A stretch of DNA of 60,227 nt from GCA-2861595 sp035536185 (GCA_035536185.1 DATLOM010000068.1:1-60227), one strand, 5' to 3'. Shown: positions 35,366 to 44,218, counted from the first letter of the stretch. Translations and numbers: made by a program. Notes: generated by a model not told the origin, from the sequence alone.

Positions 35366-36136
35366 ATGACGAACCTGTCGAGTGACCTCTACGCCGACCC
35401 GAGAAGGATCGACGACCCCTCCAGCTGCTTCTTCTACCACTTCATGGACCTGCCCGGGCACGGACCGGTCGGTGACTACGGCTGGGACCTTCGGCCCGGT
35501 GTCGACCGTTACTTGGCCGGGGTCGATCTCGCCGGCCGCCGGGTTCTCGAGATCGGCCCGGCTAGCGGGTTCCTGACCTTCCACATGGAGTCGGAGGGGG
35601 CAGAGGTGGTGGCCGTCGAGCTGGGCCCCACGACCCCCTGGGACGTGGTTCCTCAGTCCGAGCTGGACATAGAAGCCGTCCTCCGGGAGCGGCATGACGT
35701 CATGGAGAAGATGCGGAACGGGTTCTGGTTCGCCCGCGCCACGATGGGCGGTAAGGCCAGAGTCCACTACGGCAGCGCTTATGAACTTCCGGAGGGTCTC
35801 GGGCGCTTCGACGTGTCGGTGATGGCCAGCATCCTCCTGCACACCCGCGACCCGCTCCGGATAGTAGAACGCTGTGCGCGGTTAACTGATCGGACGCTGG
35901 TGATCGTCGACCACCACCACCCGGACATCGACGGGCGACCGGTCGCTCACCTCACACCTACGCGCGAGAACGGAGTCTGGGACACCTGGTGGGCCTTCAC
36001 CCCCGAGTTCTTCGTGGCCTACTGCAACGTTCTGGGCTTCACCAGAACCCGTGTCGAGTTCCACGAGCAGCGGCACATATCAGGCGGAGCCGAGGCCCAG
36101 ATCCCGATGTTCACCGTGGTCGCCGAACGAAAGTAA
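35366..36136 (+). CDS. Class I SAM-dependent methyltransferase
   Basis: 256 residues from ATG 35366. The SAM-binding motif is RRVLEIGPASGFLTFHM with acidic VVAVELGPTTPW following. A later strand VSVMASILLHTRDPLRIVER matches the post-motif region. A Phe-rich N-terminal segment SSCFFYHFMDLPGHG precedes the fold. It looks like the methyltransferases of the surface-glycan locus rather than an RNA enzyme, but it stands alone here, divergent from eno. Substrate unknown. Confidence 0.78.
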   Translation: MTNLSSDLYADPRRIDDPSSCFFYHFMDLPGHGPVGDYGWDLRPGVDRYLAGVDLAGRRVLEIGPASGFLTFHMESEGAEVVAVELGPTTPWDVVPQSELDIEAVLRERHDVMEKMRNGFWFARATMGGKARVHYGSAYELPEGLGRFDVSVMASILLHTRDPLRIVERCARLTDRTLVIVDHHHPDIDGRPVAHLTPTRENGVWDTWWAFTPEFFVAYCNVLGFTRTRVEFHEQRHISGGAEAQIPMFTVVAERK

Positions 36137-36169
36137 GCCGTCGGCGCAACGTCGGCTGGTGCTCCGTCT

Positions 36170-36559
36170 CTAGGGCACCCGGCTGGCCAGGTGGGCGCCG
36201 GTGGCGGCACCGGCCACGGCGGCGGCCATGGCCGTGAGGGCCTTCCTGGTGGGGATGCGGCCCAGGGCGAGGAGGGAGGCGGCGGCGTCGGCCGCGTCGC
36301 ACGCGGCGGCGGCCTGCAACCAGCGCCGCACCGGGGCGTCGTCGGCCATGGCCAGCAGGGTGCCGGCGCCGAGGGCCAGGTCCCTGGCCGCGAAGCACCG
36401 GATGACGGTCTTGGTGCCGGCCCGGCGGGCGTCGTCGCCGATCCACCCGGTGAGCAGGCGCGGCACCACGAGGCACGACAGACCGATGGCCATGCGGGCA
36501 CCGGCGTAGCACCTCGTCATCTCCCGCTCGTTGCTGAAGGCATCCGTCAGCCTGCTCAT
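36170..36559 (-). CDS. Hypothetical small membrane-associated protein (DUF4267-like)
   Basis: 129 residues from ATG 36559, which makes an ATGA overlap with the mazG stop. Two to four weakly hydrophobic helices: ARMAIGLSCLVVPRLLTGWI, ARDLALGAGTLLAMA, AACDAADAAASLLALGRI and ALTAMAAAVAGAATGAHLA. The pattern RMAIG...RxLxxGxG...D...D resembles small actinobacterial DUF4267-type proteins; this resemblance is tentative. No enzymatic motif is seen. Translation is probably coupled to mazG. Confidence 0.6.
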   Translation of the reverse strand: MSRLTDAFSNEREMTRCYAGARMAIGLSCLVVPRLLTGWIGDDARRAGTKTVIRCFAARDLALGAGTLLAMADDAPVRRWLQAAAACDAADAAASLLALGRIPTRKALTAMAAAVAGAATGAHLASRVP

Positions 36560-37950
36560 CGCCATGCTCCCTTGACCTCGTCCCACAGGCTGTCGAGACC
36601 GGTGAGATCGAGCTCCGGCAGCGACAGGCCCCGCTCGGCGGCGAGGGTTTCCACCCCGGCGAACCGGGCACAGAACTTGGCCGTGGCGACCCGCAGGGCG
36701 GCCTCGGGCTCCAATCCGAGGTGGCGGGCCACGTTGACCACCGCGAACAACAGGTCCCCCAGCTCCTCCTCGCTCGGCTCGGCCCGCAGCTCGGCCAGCT
36801 CCTCCTCCACCTTCGGGTACGCACCCTCCACCGAGTCCCAGTCGAAGCCGACCGACGCCGCCCGGCGCTGCACCTTGGCCGCGTAGAGCAGGGAAGGCAG
36901 GGCCGCAGGTATCCCCTCCATGACGCTGGACCGGCCCTTCTCGGCCTGCTTGATGCGGTCCCAGTTGGCCGTCACCTGGCCGGGAGTGTCGGCCTGCACG
37001 TCGCCGAAGACATGGGGGTGGCGGTGCACCAGCTTGTCGTGGATTCCCCGGGCGATGTCGGCCAGCGTGTAGTCGCCCTCCTCGGCGCCGAGGGTGGCGT
37101 GGAAGACGACCTGGAACAACAGGTCTCCCAGCTCCTCCCGCAGGTGGCCGGCGTCGCCCGACTCGATGGCCTCGACCGTCTCGTAGGCCTCCTCGAGGAG
37201 GTGGCCGCCCAGGCTGGAGTGGGTCTGCTCACGGTCCCAGGGGCAGCGGGCCCGCAGGGTGCGGACCAGCTCGGCGAAGGCGACGAGCTCGCGGGCCACC
37301 GGGGCCGCCAGCTCCGGGATCCACAAGGCGGTGAGGTGGTCCGGCTCGACGACCCGGTCGAGATCGTCCCACTCCACCTGGATGATCGACTCGTCCGCCA
37401 GCCCCAGCCGCTGCAGCACGGTGACAGTGCCGGGGGGACGGCCGTCGAGGTCGTCCACCGCCAGCTTGATGTCCGACAGGACAGTGGCCGAGTCGCACTG
37501 GGCCACCAGCAGCGGGCCCCTCTCCCCCGCCGCCTCTGACGCGAAGCGGTGGCCGTCGACCAGCCGTACGCCCGCCGAGAGCGGGTCGACCCCCAGGCGG
37601 TCCCAAGCGAGGTCCACGAAGGACAGGGCCGGCAGCACCTCGACCTCGGTGCGCCCGTAGGCCCGGAGGAGCTCCACGGTGCGCTCGGCGACCGACGGTG
37701 AGCCCGGCACCAGGTAGAGCACCTCGCCATGCTCGGCCGCCGCCTCGACGAGGTGCTCGACAATGGCCGCGTACACCGAGCCGACGGTGGGCTCGCCCTC
37801 GTAGAGGTGGTCGAAGCTGCCGGCGGCTTCGACGGCCGCAGCCGCAGGGTGGCGGGTGGTGCGCAGCCACCGGTGAGGGATCCTCGAGATGGCCGCCGTG
37901 GTGGCGGCCGTGAACAGCTCAGGTCCCGCCGGCCCGAGGCCGCCGATCAC
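36556..37950 (-). CDS. mazG: MazG nucleoside triphosphate pyrophosphohydrolase fused to tetrapyrrole-methylase-like domain
   Basis: 464 residues from GTG 37950; an in-frame ATG at 38034 would add 28 residues without family character and cross an inverted repeat. Residues 1-215 form a SAM-methylase-like domain as in YabN (VIGGLGPAGPELFT, EVLYLVPGSPSVAERTVELL). Two MazG domains follow: CPWDREQTHSSLGGHLLEEA with EELGDLLFQVVFH, and KVEEELAEL with EEELGDLLFAVVNVARHLGL. Hydrolyses (d)NTPs to NMP and pyrophosphate, cleaning non-canonical nucleotides. It is part of a mfd-parvulin-mazG-eno-ftsB order on the same strand. Confidence 0.93.
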   Translation of the reverse strand: MIGGLGPAGPELFTAATTAAISRIPHRWLRTTRHPAAAAVEAAGSFDHLYEGEPTVGSVYAAIVEHLVEAAAEHGEVLYLVPGSPSVAERTVELLRAYGRTEVEVLPALSFVDLAWDRLGVDPLSAGVRLVDGHRFASEAAGERGPLLVAQCDSATVLSDIKLAVDDLDGRPPGTVTVLQRLGLADESIIQVEWDDLDRVVEPDHLTALWIPELAAPVARELVAFAELVRTLRARCPWDREQTHSSLGGHLLEEAYETVEAIESGDAGHLREELGDLLFQVVFHATLGAEEGDYTLADIARGIHDKLVHRHPHVFGDVQADTPGQVTANWDRIKQAEKGRSSVMEGIPAALPSLLYAAKVQRRAASVGFDWDSVEGAYPKVEEELAELRAEPSEEELGDLLFAVVNVARHLGLEPEAALRVATAKFCARFAGVETLAAERGLSLPELDLTGLDSLWDEVKGAWR

Positions 37951-37978
37951 GATCCGCCCCTTTGTACAGCCCGGTGGG

Positions 37979-38054
37979 ACTACGGGCGCGTCTGCTGGTG
38001 CAGCATCTAAGCCGTCGCGGGAAGCTAGGACCATGTCACGAACGTGCCCGTAGT
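37979..38054. repeat. Inverted repeat upstream of mazG
   Basis: ACTACGGGCGCGT (37979-37991) is the reverse complement of ACGTGCCCGTAGT (38042-38054) with a single mismatch, 50 bases apart. It lies between the parvulin stop and the preferred mazG start. It could be a transcript fold, a degenerate mobile fragment or a regulatory site; none is established. Confidence 0.5.
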
Positions 38055-38139
38055 TCTGTAGGGCTGCACCTCCGATGGCCCAAGGTGGCGACCTGCCTGT
38101 CGACCTCGGCCGGGTTGACGGGAGGCGCTCCCGTGCCCG

Positions 38140-39195
38140 TCACCGCTCGGGCAGGGGGACTGGTGCGCTCACGGGCGTCGTGACCAGGCTCTTCGGCTGC
38201 TTCGGAGGTCGCACCCCCGGGTTCTGGCCGGTCTTCACGAAGGTTCCGTAGCGGGGGTTCACCTCGATCTTGGCCCGGCGGATGGCCTTCTCGATGAACT
38301 CGGCCACCGGGTTGGCGCCCTGCGACTGCAGCCGCTGGCGGATCTCCGGCGTGGCCTCCTCGAGGGTGAGGCTCTGGCGGGCCGTCACGCCGATGATGTG
38401 GAACCCGAACTGGGTCTTGACCGGGTCGCTCACCTGTCCCGGCTGGAGGAGGTCCATGGCCTGCTGGAACTCGGGTACCAGACCGCCGGCGGGAACGCAG
38501 CCGAGGGCGCCGCCCTGGGCGGCGCTCCCCCCGTCGCCGCCCTCCTGGCCACGGTCCGCCGACTCGGCCGCGGCGATGGCGGCGAAGTCCTCGCCGGCGG
38601 CGATGCGCGCCTTGATGGCCGCCGCCTTCTCCTCTGTGTCCACGAGGATGTGGCGCACGCACGTCCGGTCGAACACCGCCTTGTTCCTCTCGTAGAACTC
38701 GGCGACGTCAGCGGGCTCGACCTTGGGCGGGCCGAGGTCTTCCTGCAGGGCGAAGACCTCAGCGAACTGGGCGACCAGCTTGTCCCGGTACGACTTCGAG
38801 AACCCGTCGAACAGCTCCTTGCCGCCGAGGAGGCCCATCACCTGCTGGCGCGCCTGCGTCCGCTGCTCGGCGGTGGGAACGAGCTTGCGCCGCTGGACCT
38901 CCTGGTGGATGACCTCGAGGCTGATGCGGCGGTCGAGCAGGGCAGCGGTGAAGGTAGTGGTGAAGGTCTCGGTGCCGGCGCCCCGGACCTGCCCGCCGCC
39001 GGGCTGCCCGGGCGCACCCTGGTCGATGCGATCGAGGTACTTCTTGTTGGCGAGGATGGCCTCCAGCTCGTCCTCGACCTCGTCCCGGTCGATGCGCACG
39101 CCGTTGACCTTGGCCGCGTACCCGCTGAGCGACCCGCACCCGGCGAGGGCGACGATGGCCACCGTCGCAGCCAGGATGCAGAAGAGGCGTCTCAC
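38140..39195 (-). CDS. Parvulin-type peptidyl-prolyl isomerase lipoprotein (SurA/PrsA-like)
   Basis: 351 residues from GTG 39195. A lipoprotein signal peptide ends in LAGCGSL, so it should be anchored outside the membrane. An N-terminal SurA-like helical chaperone region (VNGVRIDRDEVEDELEAILA) is followed by one parvulin domain: RTCVRHILVDTEEKAAAIKA, GALGCVPAGGLVPEFQQAM and VKTQFGFHIIGV. It assists folding of exported proteins. The gene is downstream of mfd, separated by an inverted-repeat element. Confidence 0.92.
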   Translation of the reverse strand: MRRLFCILAATVAIVALAGCGSLSGYAAKVNGVRIDRDEVEDELEAILANKKYLDRIDQGAPGQPGGGQVRGAGTETFTTTFTAALLDRRISLEVIHQEVQRRKLVPTAEQRTQARQQVMGLLGGKELFDGFSKSYRDKLVAQFAEVFALQEDLGPPKVEPADVAEFYERNKAVFDRTCVRHILVDTEEKAAAIKARIAAGEDFAAIAAAESADRGQEGGDGGSAAQGGALGCVPAGGLVPEFQQAMDLLQPGQVSDPVKTQFGFHIIGVTARQSLTLEEATPEIRQRLQSQGANPVAEFIEKAIRRAKIEVNPRYGTFVKTGQNPGVRPPKQPKSLVTTPVSAPVPLPER

Positions 39196-39209
39196 GCTCC
39201 CGCCGATGT

Positions 39210-39372
39210 TAGTGCTGTGACCGGCGACGTCTGCCACGTCTCGCCGGCCAGATGACGCCGCTCGCGGCGTTCTCGTCGTTGCCGTAGGGCAAGGCTATGG
39301 CTTCCTCCTGCGGCCTTGCGAGCGCCGCCCCTGGCTCGCCGATACGCCGGCAGACGCCACCGGTCACAGCAC
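39210..39372. mobile_element. Stop-codon-associated MITE-like element, copy A
   Basis: About 161 bp with imperfect terminal inverted repeats: GTGCTGTGACCGGCGACGTC at the left end (from 39212) and GTGCTGTGACCGGTGGCGTC read inward from 39372 on the other strand. TA precedes the left end, but CC follows the right end, so no clean TA duplication survives. The core is homologous to copy D at 58436: both contain CGGCGAGCCAGGGGCG and GCAAGGCCGCAGGA at the same spacing. The right terminus begins inside mfd, whose last codons GTG CTG TGA are the first nine bases of the element. No coding capacity. Confidence 0.75.
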
Positions 39373-42300
39373 CCCTGCGGGTTCTGGGACCATGGCCTGG
39401 AGGAAGTCGAGGACGGCTTGGGCGGGGGGGGCGTTGCGGGGCAGTGGCAGCACGACCTGGCCGAGGTCCTCCTTGTAGACGGCCCTGGGGTGGAGCCGGC
39501 GCAGGCGAACGGTCTGGGAGGTCTTCAGGGTGAGCGGCGAGAGGCGAGCGGTGTCGCGGGCCACGGTGACCTCGCGTACGCCGGTGCGGGCGCACGCGGC
39601 GCGCAGGCGGCCCACGGCGAGGAGGGCCTCGGCGGGGGGCGGCGGGGGGCCGTAGCGGTCGAGCCATTCGGTGCGGATGTCTTCGACTTCCTCGTCGGTG
39701 GTGACGGTGGCCAGGCGGCGATAGGCCTCCACCCGCAGGTCCTCCCGGGCCACGTAGTCCGGCGGCAGGTGGGCCGACACCGGAAGGTCGAGCTTGATCT
39801 CGGCGGGCTCGTGGTGCTCCTCACCCTTCAGCTCGGCCACCGCCTCGCTCACCATCTGGACGTAGAGGTCGTAGCCCACGGCGGCGATGTGGCCGGACTG
39901 GTTGGCGCCGAGGAGGTTGCCGGCGCCGCGGATCTCCAGGTCCCGCATGGCGATCTTGAAGCCCGAGCCCAGCTCGGTGTGCTCGCCGATGGTGCGGAGG
40001 CGCTCGTAGGCCTCTTCGGAGAGGGAGCGGTCAGGGGGGAAGAAGAGGTAGGCGTAGGCCCGCTGGCCGGCCCGGCCGACGCGGCCCCTCAGCTGGTGGA
40101 GCTGGCCGAGGCCGAGCAGGTCGGCCCGGTCGACGACCAGGGTGTTGACGGTGGGCATGTCGATACCCGACTCGATGATGGTGGTGCAGAGGAGCACGTC
40201 GTAGGCGCCCTCCCAGAAGTCGAGCACCCGCTTCTCGAGGGTGCCCTCGTCCATCTGGCCGTGGGCAACTGCTATCCGGGCTTCGGGCACCAGCCTGCGC
40301 AGCTCGTTCGCGACGTGGTCGATGTCGGCCACGCGGTTGTGCACGAAGAAGACCTGCCCCTCCCGCAGCAGCTCCCGGCGGATGGACTCGGCCACCGCCC
40401 GCTCGTCGTACTCCCCGACGTAGGTCAGGATGGGCTGGCGGTCGGCTGGCGGGGTGTTGAGCAGGGTGAGGTCCCGGATGCCGGTGAGGCTCATCTCCAG
40501 GGTTCGAGGTATGGGCGTGGCCGTGAGGGTGAGGACGTCGACGTTGCTGCGAATGGCCTTGATGGCCTCCTTGTGGGTGACGCCGAAGCGCTGCTCCTCG
40601 TCCACGACCAGGAGGCCGAGGTCCTTGAACTTGATGTCCTGGCTGAGGAGGCGGTGGGTGCCGATGACGACGTCGACAGAGCCGTCGGCCAGGCCGTCGG
40701 TGACCTTTTTGGCCTGGGCGTTGGTGAGGAAGCGGGAGAGGACCTCGACCCGCACCGGATAGCCGGCGAAGCGGTCCGAGAAGGTGGTGTGGTGCTGCTG
40801 GGCCAGCAGGGTGGTGGGCACGAGCACGGCGGCCTGCTTGCCGTCCTGGACGGCCTTGAACACGGCGCGGATGGCAACTTCGGTCTTGCCGAACCCCACG
40901 TCGCCACAGACGAGTCGGTCCATCGGGACGGGCTCCTCCATGTCCTGCTTGACCTCGACGATGGCCTTGGCCTGGTCGGGGGTCTCGGTATACGGAAAAG
41001 CCTCCTCCAGCTCGTGCTGCCACGGCGTGTCGGGCGGGAAGGCATGGCCGGCGCTGGCCATGCGCCGGCGGTAGAGGACGACCAGCTCCTGGGCGATCTC
41101 CTTGGCCGCCGACTTCACCCTGGCCCGGGTGCGGTGCCAGTCGGAGCCGCCCAGCTTGTGGAGGCTCGGGGTCTCGCCGCCGCTGTAGGGGCGGACGGTG
41201 TCGATCTGGTCGGACGGGACGTAGAGCTTGTCTCCGCCGCGGTACTCGAGGAGGAGGTAGTCGCGCTCGGAGCCGGCGCTTCCCCCCATGGCCCGGGTGA
41301 CCATGCCGGCGTAACGGGCCACACCGTGCTGGTGGTGCACGACGTAGTCGCCCGGCTTCAGGTCCCCGAAGAAGCCCTCGGTGCCGCGGGCCCGGGGGCG
41401 GGGCGGGCGATGAGCCCGGCGCCGGCCGGACACGTCGCTCTCGGTCAGCACGGCCAGCTTGATCGACGGGAGGACGAAGCCTCGCTCCAGCGACTGCACG
41501 ACCGTCTCGGTGATCTTCACTCCCTCTTCGGCCAGGCCGGCGACGATGCGGGCGGCGCTGCCCTCGCCCTCGGCGCAGAGGACGACCCGGAACCTGTCGG
41601 CCAGCAGGTCGCTCACCTGCTTGGTGAGGCGGCTGGCGTCGCCGACCACGGGGTCCCAGCCGTAGGCCGTCACCGCCGGCGAGCTGGGCCCCTCCGGTGC
41701 CGCGGTGATGGACCATGCCGGCGCTGCTGTGTGAGCCAGGAGGCGCTCGAAAGGCAGATGGAGGGGGGGGAACCCGCCCTTGTCACCGGTGGCCGCGCCC
41801 CAGGTACCGGCGAGGGTGCCGGCCAGCGCCGCCTCCTCGTCGAGCAGCTCGGCGGCCCGGTCTCTCATGCGCCGGGGCTCGACCAGGAGCACCTGCGCAT
41901 CTGGGGCGATGAGGTCGGAGAGGAGGTGCTCGCCCTCGGTCACCCATGGCAGCCACGACTCCATGCCGTCGAACATCAGGCCCTCGGCCAGCTTCTCCCA
42001 GTGGGCCCGGCCCCACGGCTCGCCGCCAATGAGCTTGGCCGCCCGCTCCCGCACCTCTGTGGTCGGACGCAGCTCGCGGCAGGCGAAGATCTCGGCGTAT
42101 TCGACGCCGGTGGTGGACCGCTGATCGGCCACGGTGAACTCCGTGAGCCGGTCGACCTCGTCGCCCCACAGGTCGACGCGGATGGGCACGTCGGCGGTGG
42201 AGGGGAAGACGTCGACGATCGAGCCCCGCACCGCCACCTCGCCGCGGTGCTCCACCTGGTACTCCCGCCGGTACCCGCCGGCCACGAGCTGGGCCACCAG

Positions 42301-42786
42301 CACCTCGGGGTCGATGCGGTCGCCCGGACGCACCACCACCGGCTCGGCCTCCTCCACGTGAGGACCGAGGCGTTGGATCAGGGCCTTCACCGGCGCCACC
42401 AGGACCTTGGGCATGCGCTCGGCGCTGCGGAGGCGCCACATGGTGCGAAGGCGGCGGCCCATGGTCTCCACACTCGGGCTCACCCGCTCGAAGGGGAGCG
42501 TCTCCCACGCCGGGAAGGTGTCGACCTCCTCCGGCCCCAGGAAGGCCCGCAGGTCGTGGGCCAGCCGCTCGGCGTCGGTGGCCGTAGGCGTAGCCACCAC
42601 GATGGGGTGCCGCTCGGCCAGCGTGGTCAGCCCGGCGATCACGAAGGCGCGCGCCGTCTCCGGCACCGCCAGCACCGCGTCCGCCCGTCCGGCCAGCGCG
42701 GCGAGGGTGTCGTCCCCCTTCAGCAGGGCCGGGAGCGAGCGCAAACTCACTCGCCGCAGGCTACCGCCGCCCCCGCCGCCGCTCAT
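39364..42786 (-). CDS. mfd: Transcription-repair coupling factor Mfd
   Basis: 1140 residues, typical length. It recognises RNA polymerase stalled at DNA lesions, removes it by ATP-driven translocation and recruits UvrA. Domains in order: UvrB-like N-terminal region (LAGRADAVLAVPETARAFVI), RNA-polymerase-interacting domain (LKPGDYVVHHQHGVARYAGM), SF2 helicase with Walker A GDVGFGKTEVAIRAVFKA and LLVVDEEQRFGV, then the TRCF domain (IKLDLPVSAHLPPDYVARED). The last two residues (Val-Leu) and the TGA stop are read from an inserted inverted-repeat element. Long open frames on the other strand are artefacts of GC bias. Confidence 0.97.
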   Translation of the reverse strand: MSGGGGGGSLRRVSLRSLPALLKGDDTLAALAGRADAVLAVPETARAFVIAGLTTLAERHPIVVATPTATDAERLAHDLRAFLGPEEVDTFPAWETLPFERVSPSVETMGRRLRTMWRLRSAERMPKVLVAPVKALIQRLGPHVEEAEPVVVRPGDRIDPEVLVAQLVAGGYRREYQVEHRGEVAVRGSIVDVFPSTADVPIRVDLWGDEVDRLTEFTVADQRSTTGVEYAEIFACRELRPTTEVRERAAKLIGGEPWGRAHWEKLAEGLMFDGMESWLPWVTEGEHLLSDLIAPDAQVLLVEPRRMRDRAAELLDEEAALAGTLAGTWGAATGDKGGFPPLHLPFERLLAHTAAPAWSITAAPEGPSSPAVTAYGWDPVVGDASRLTKQVSDLLADRFRVVLCAEGEGSAARIVAGLAEEGVKITETVVQSLERGFVLPSIKLAVLTESDVSGRRRAHRPPRPRARGTEGFFGDLKPGDYVVHHQHGVARYAGMVTRAMGGSAGSERDYLLLEYRGGDKLYVPSDQIDTVRPYSGGETPSLHKLGGSDWHRTRARVKSAAKEIAQELVVLYRRRMASAGHAFPPDTPWQHELEEAFPYTETPDQAKAIVEVKQDMEEPVPMDRLVCGDVGFGKTEVAIRAVFKAVQDGKQAAVLVPTTLLAQQHHTTFSDRFAGYPVRVEVLSRFLTNAQAKKVTDGLADGSVDVVIGTHRLLSQDIKFKDLGLLVVDEEQRFGVTHKEAIKAIRSNVDVLTLTATPIPRTLEMSLTGIRDLTLLNTPPADRQPILTYVGEYDERAVAESIRRELLREGQVFFVHNRVADIDHVANELRRLVPEARIAVAHGQMDEGTLEKRVLDFWEGAYDVLLCTTIIESGIDMPTVNTLVVDRADLLGLGQLHQLRGRVGRAGQRAYAYLFFPPDRSLSEEAYERLRTIGEHTELGSGFKIAMRDLEIRGAGNLLGANQSGHIAAVGYDLYVQMVSEAVAELKGEEHHEPAEIKLDLPVSAHLPPDYVAREDLRVEAYRRLATVTTDEEVEDIRTEWLDRYGPPPPPAEALLAVGRLRAACARTGVREVTVARDTARLSPLTLKTSQTVRLRRLHPRAVYKEDLGQVVLPLPRNAPPAQAVLDFLQAMVPEPAGVL

Positions 42787-43092
42787 CCGTCATGACCCCT
42801 TTCAGACGGCGGCACAACATCGACGCACCGCTCCGGAGTTCAGGTCGCCAGCGGTGGCCACCTTGGCTCTGTGGGACCCAAATGATCCGGTTTGTGAGCA
42901 AAAATCGTTGTATAGCACCGGTTTTTGCTCACAAAGAGGCAGGCGACGGGCCGCAGCAGGAGTTGGGTGGGCGGCGGCAGGTGGCCGGGGTGGGCGACGC
43001 GCGTTGCTGGCCGGGGCCGGCGGGACGCTGTGGGCCGGGCCGCGGACCCTCTGGGCCGGGACCGGCGGAACCGGTGGGTGATGAAGCGCTGT
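42787..43092. other. Gene-free stretch upstream of mfd
   Basis: 306 bases between the 3' end of the AbiEi-like gene and mfd. It holds one 45-bp palindrome (42891-42935) and a G/C-skewed tract (about 42940-43080) rich in GGCCGGG and GGGCGG words. I see no open reading frame, tRNA or terminator beyond the palindrome. The mfd promoter should lie here on the minus strand. Confidence 0.6.
42891..42935. repeat. 45-bp palindrome, copy 1 of 2
   Basis: Left arm TTTGTGAGCAAAAATCGTTG, loop TATAG, right arm ending TTTTTGCTCACAAA; the arms pair over the outer 14 bases perfectly and then with mismatches. A near-identical copy lies at 44066-44106. The two copies bracket the AbiEi-like gene, and each lies upstream of a minus-strand start (mfd here). 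On the minus strand both contain CTATACAACG, which includes a -10-like TATACA. It may be a dispersed intergenic palindrome or a shared operator. Confidence 0.8.
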
Positions 43093-44028
43093 TCAGGCCC
43101 CTCTCGGGACGGCCCTTGTCATCTCGCGGGCGCTGGCGACCTGATCGGCAAGCAGGGTGCCGGCGCCGGTGAGGTCGACAGGCGTGCACGGGAGGATCAG
43201 CCACCCAAGGGCGGCGAGGCGGCGGAGGCGGGCCGGGTCTTTGGCAAAGGCGCGGGGGGTGCCGTGCCAACGAAAGCCGTTCATCTCTATGCCGACGCGA
43301 AGCTCCGGATAAGCAGCGTCGAGACGAGCGACGAAGCGGCCACTGCCGTCGAAGACCTCATGTTGCAGAACCGGCTTCGGTTGGCCGTTGGCCAGCAGAC
43401 GCCGAACCATGCGCATCTCCGCCACCCCCTCGGCGACATCGCCTTCGGCCCACCCTTCGAGCACCTTCCTCAGTAGGCGAATGCCGTTCCGGCCAGGCCC
43501 GCCCAGGACGTTCGCCCGCTCGTTCACCCGGTCGAGAGTGGTGAGCCCGCGGACCAGCGCGTCGTCGAGGGCCTCCTCCAGTACGGCGTTGCCGACGGAA
43601 CCGGCGAGGTCGACCAAGGTCCGCGCTGGCCGCGTAATCGGGATGGAGTCGATGCTGGCGACGTCGATCCGGTGGAGGTGGGCGCTGGCGTGGACCAGCG
43701 CCGAGCGACTTCGGCGCGATCGGCCCAGGGGAACAGTGATCTCCACGGCCTTGAAGGGGCAGCACGACAGCCCGTACAACGCCGCCGCCGTCGTGTGCGA
43801 CGCCACCGCGCCAGGGCCCGCGGCCAACACGGCTGCCATGGTCTTCTGCCTCCAGGTATCCGCTGTTCCCGCCAGGGCGAATACGCCCGGCGCCACCCGC
43901 GCCCAGCGGCCGATGCGCACCCGCCACCGCACACCCTCCGTCGACACCCCTGCCGCGGATGCCTGTTGGAGGGTCACCAGCCCGTGCTGGCGCCGGGCCA
44001 ACCTCGCCAATCGCCTCTCCGTTTCCAT
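43093..44028 (-). CDS. AbiEi-like winged-helix protein with DUF559/endonuclease-like C-terminus
   Basis: 311 residues from ATG 44028. The N-terminal ~100 residues match the AbiEi antitoxin winged helix (RLARLARRQHGLVTLQQASA, GRWARVAPGVFALAG). The C-terminal region has RFVARLDAAYPELRVGIEMN followed by a block ending LGWLILPCTPVDLT, the Asp ... Glu-x-Asn pattern of Vsr/DUF559-like endonuclease folds. This architecture is common in Actinobacteria and usually has no AbiEii toxin partner; none is seen here. A defence or regulatory role is inferred only. A 41-bp palindrome lies about 38 bases upstream. Confidence 0.8.
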   Translation of the reverse strand: METERRLARLARRQHGLVTLQQASAAGVSTEGVRWRVRIGRWARVAPGVFALAGTADTWRQKTMAAVLAAGPGAVASHTTAAALYGLSCCPFKAVEITVPLGRSRRSRSALVHASAHLHRIDVASIDSIPITRPARTLVDLAGSVGNAVLEEALDDALVRGLTTLDRVNERANVLGGPGRNGIRLLRKVLEGWAEGDVAEGVAEMRMVRRLLANGQPKPVLQHEVFDGSGRFVARLDAAYPELRVGIEMNGFRWHGTPRAFAKDPARLRRLAALGWLILPCTPVDLTGAGTLLADQVASAREMTRAVPRGA

Positions 44029-44065
44029 GCCACAGGATGACCAGTCGCTGTGACAATCCCCCTTC

Positions 44066-44106
44066 TGTGAGCAAAAATCGTTGTATAGCAACGGATTTTG
44101 CTCACA
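44066..44106. repeat. 41-bp palindrome, copy 2 of 2
   Basis: TGTGAGCAAAAATCGTTG, loop TATAG, then CAACGGATTTTGCTCACA. The outer 11 bases pair perfectly and the inner CGTTG/CAACG also pair. It shares 18 consecutive left-arm bases and the loop with the copy at 42891. It is 38 bases upstream of the AbiEi-like start, on the strand where CTATACAACG could act as a -10 region. Confidence 0.8.
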
Positions 44107-44218
44107 AAGCGAGCCAAGGCGTCGGCGGGGCCGAAAAGCGACCCACCGGCAGGGAGCCCGCCTGGGCTGATGGGTCCCGTGGTCGGGAGGGCGACGGCGG
44201 TGGTGGCGCCCCGGCGGG

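Noticed and set aside
39316..42795. Long open frame of over 1100 codons antisense to mfd
   Set aside because: It mirrors mfd codon structure in GC-rich DNA, has no recognisable domain, and Mfd on the other strand has every expected motif.
42940..43080. G-rich tract as a possible quadruplex or structured RNA
   Set aside because: Only irregular G runs are present, ordinary for such GC-rich spacer DNA, and nothing else supports a structure.
43093..44028. Complete AbiE toxin-antitoxin pair
   Set aside because: No AbiEii-like nucleotidyltransferase gene adjoins it; only the AbiEi-type winged helix is recognisable.
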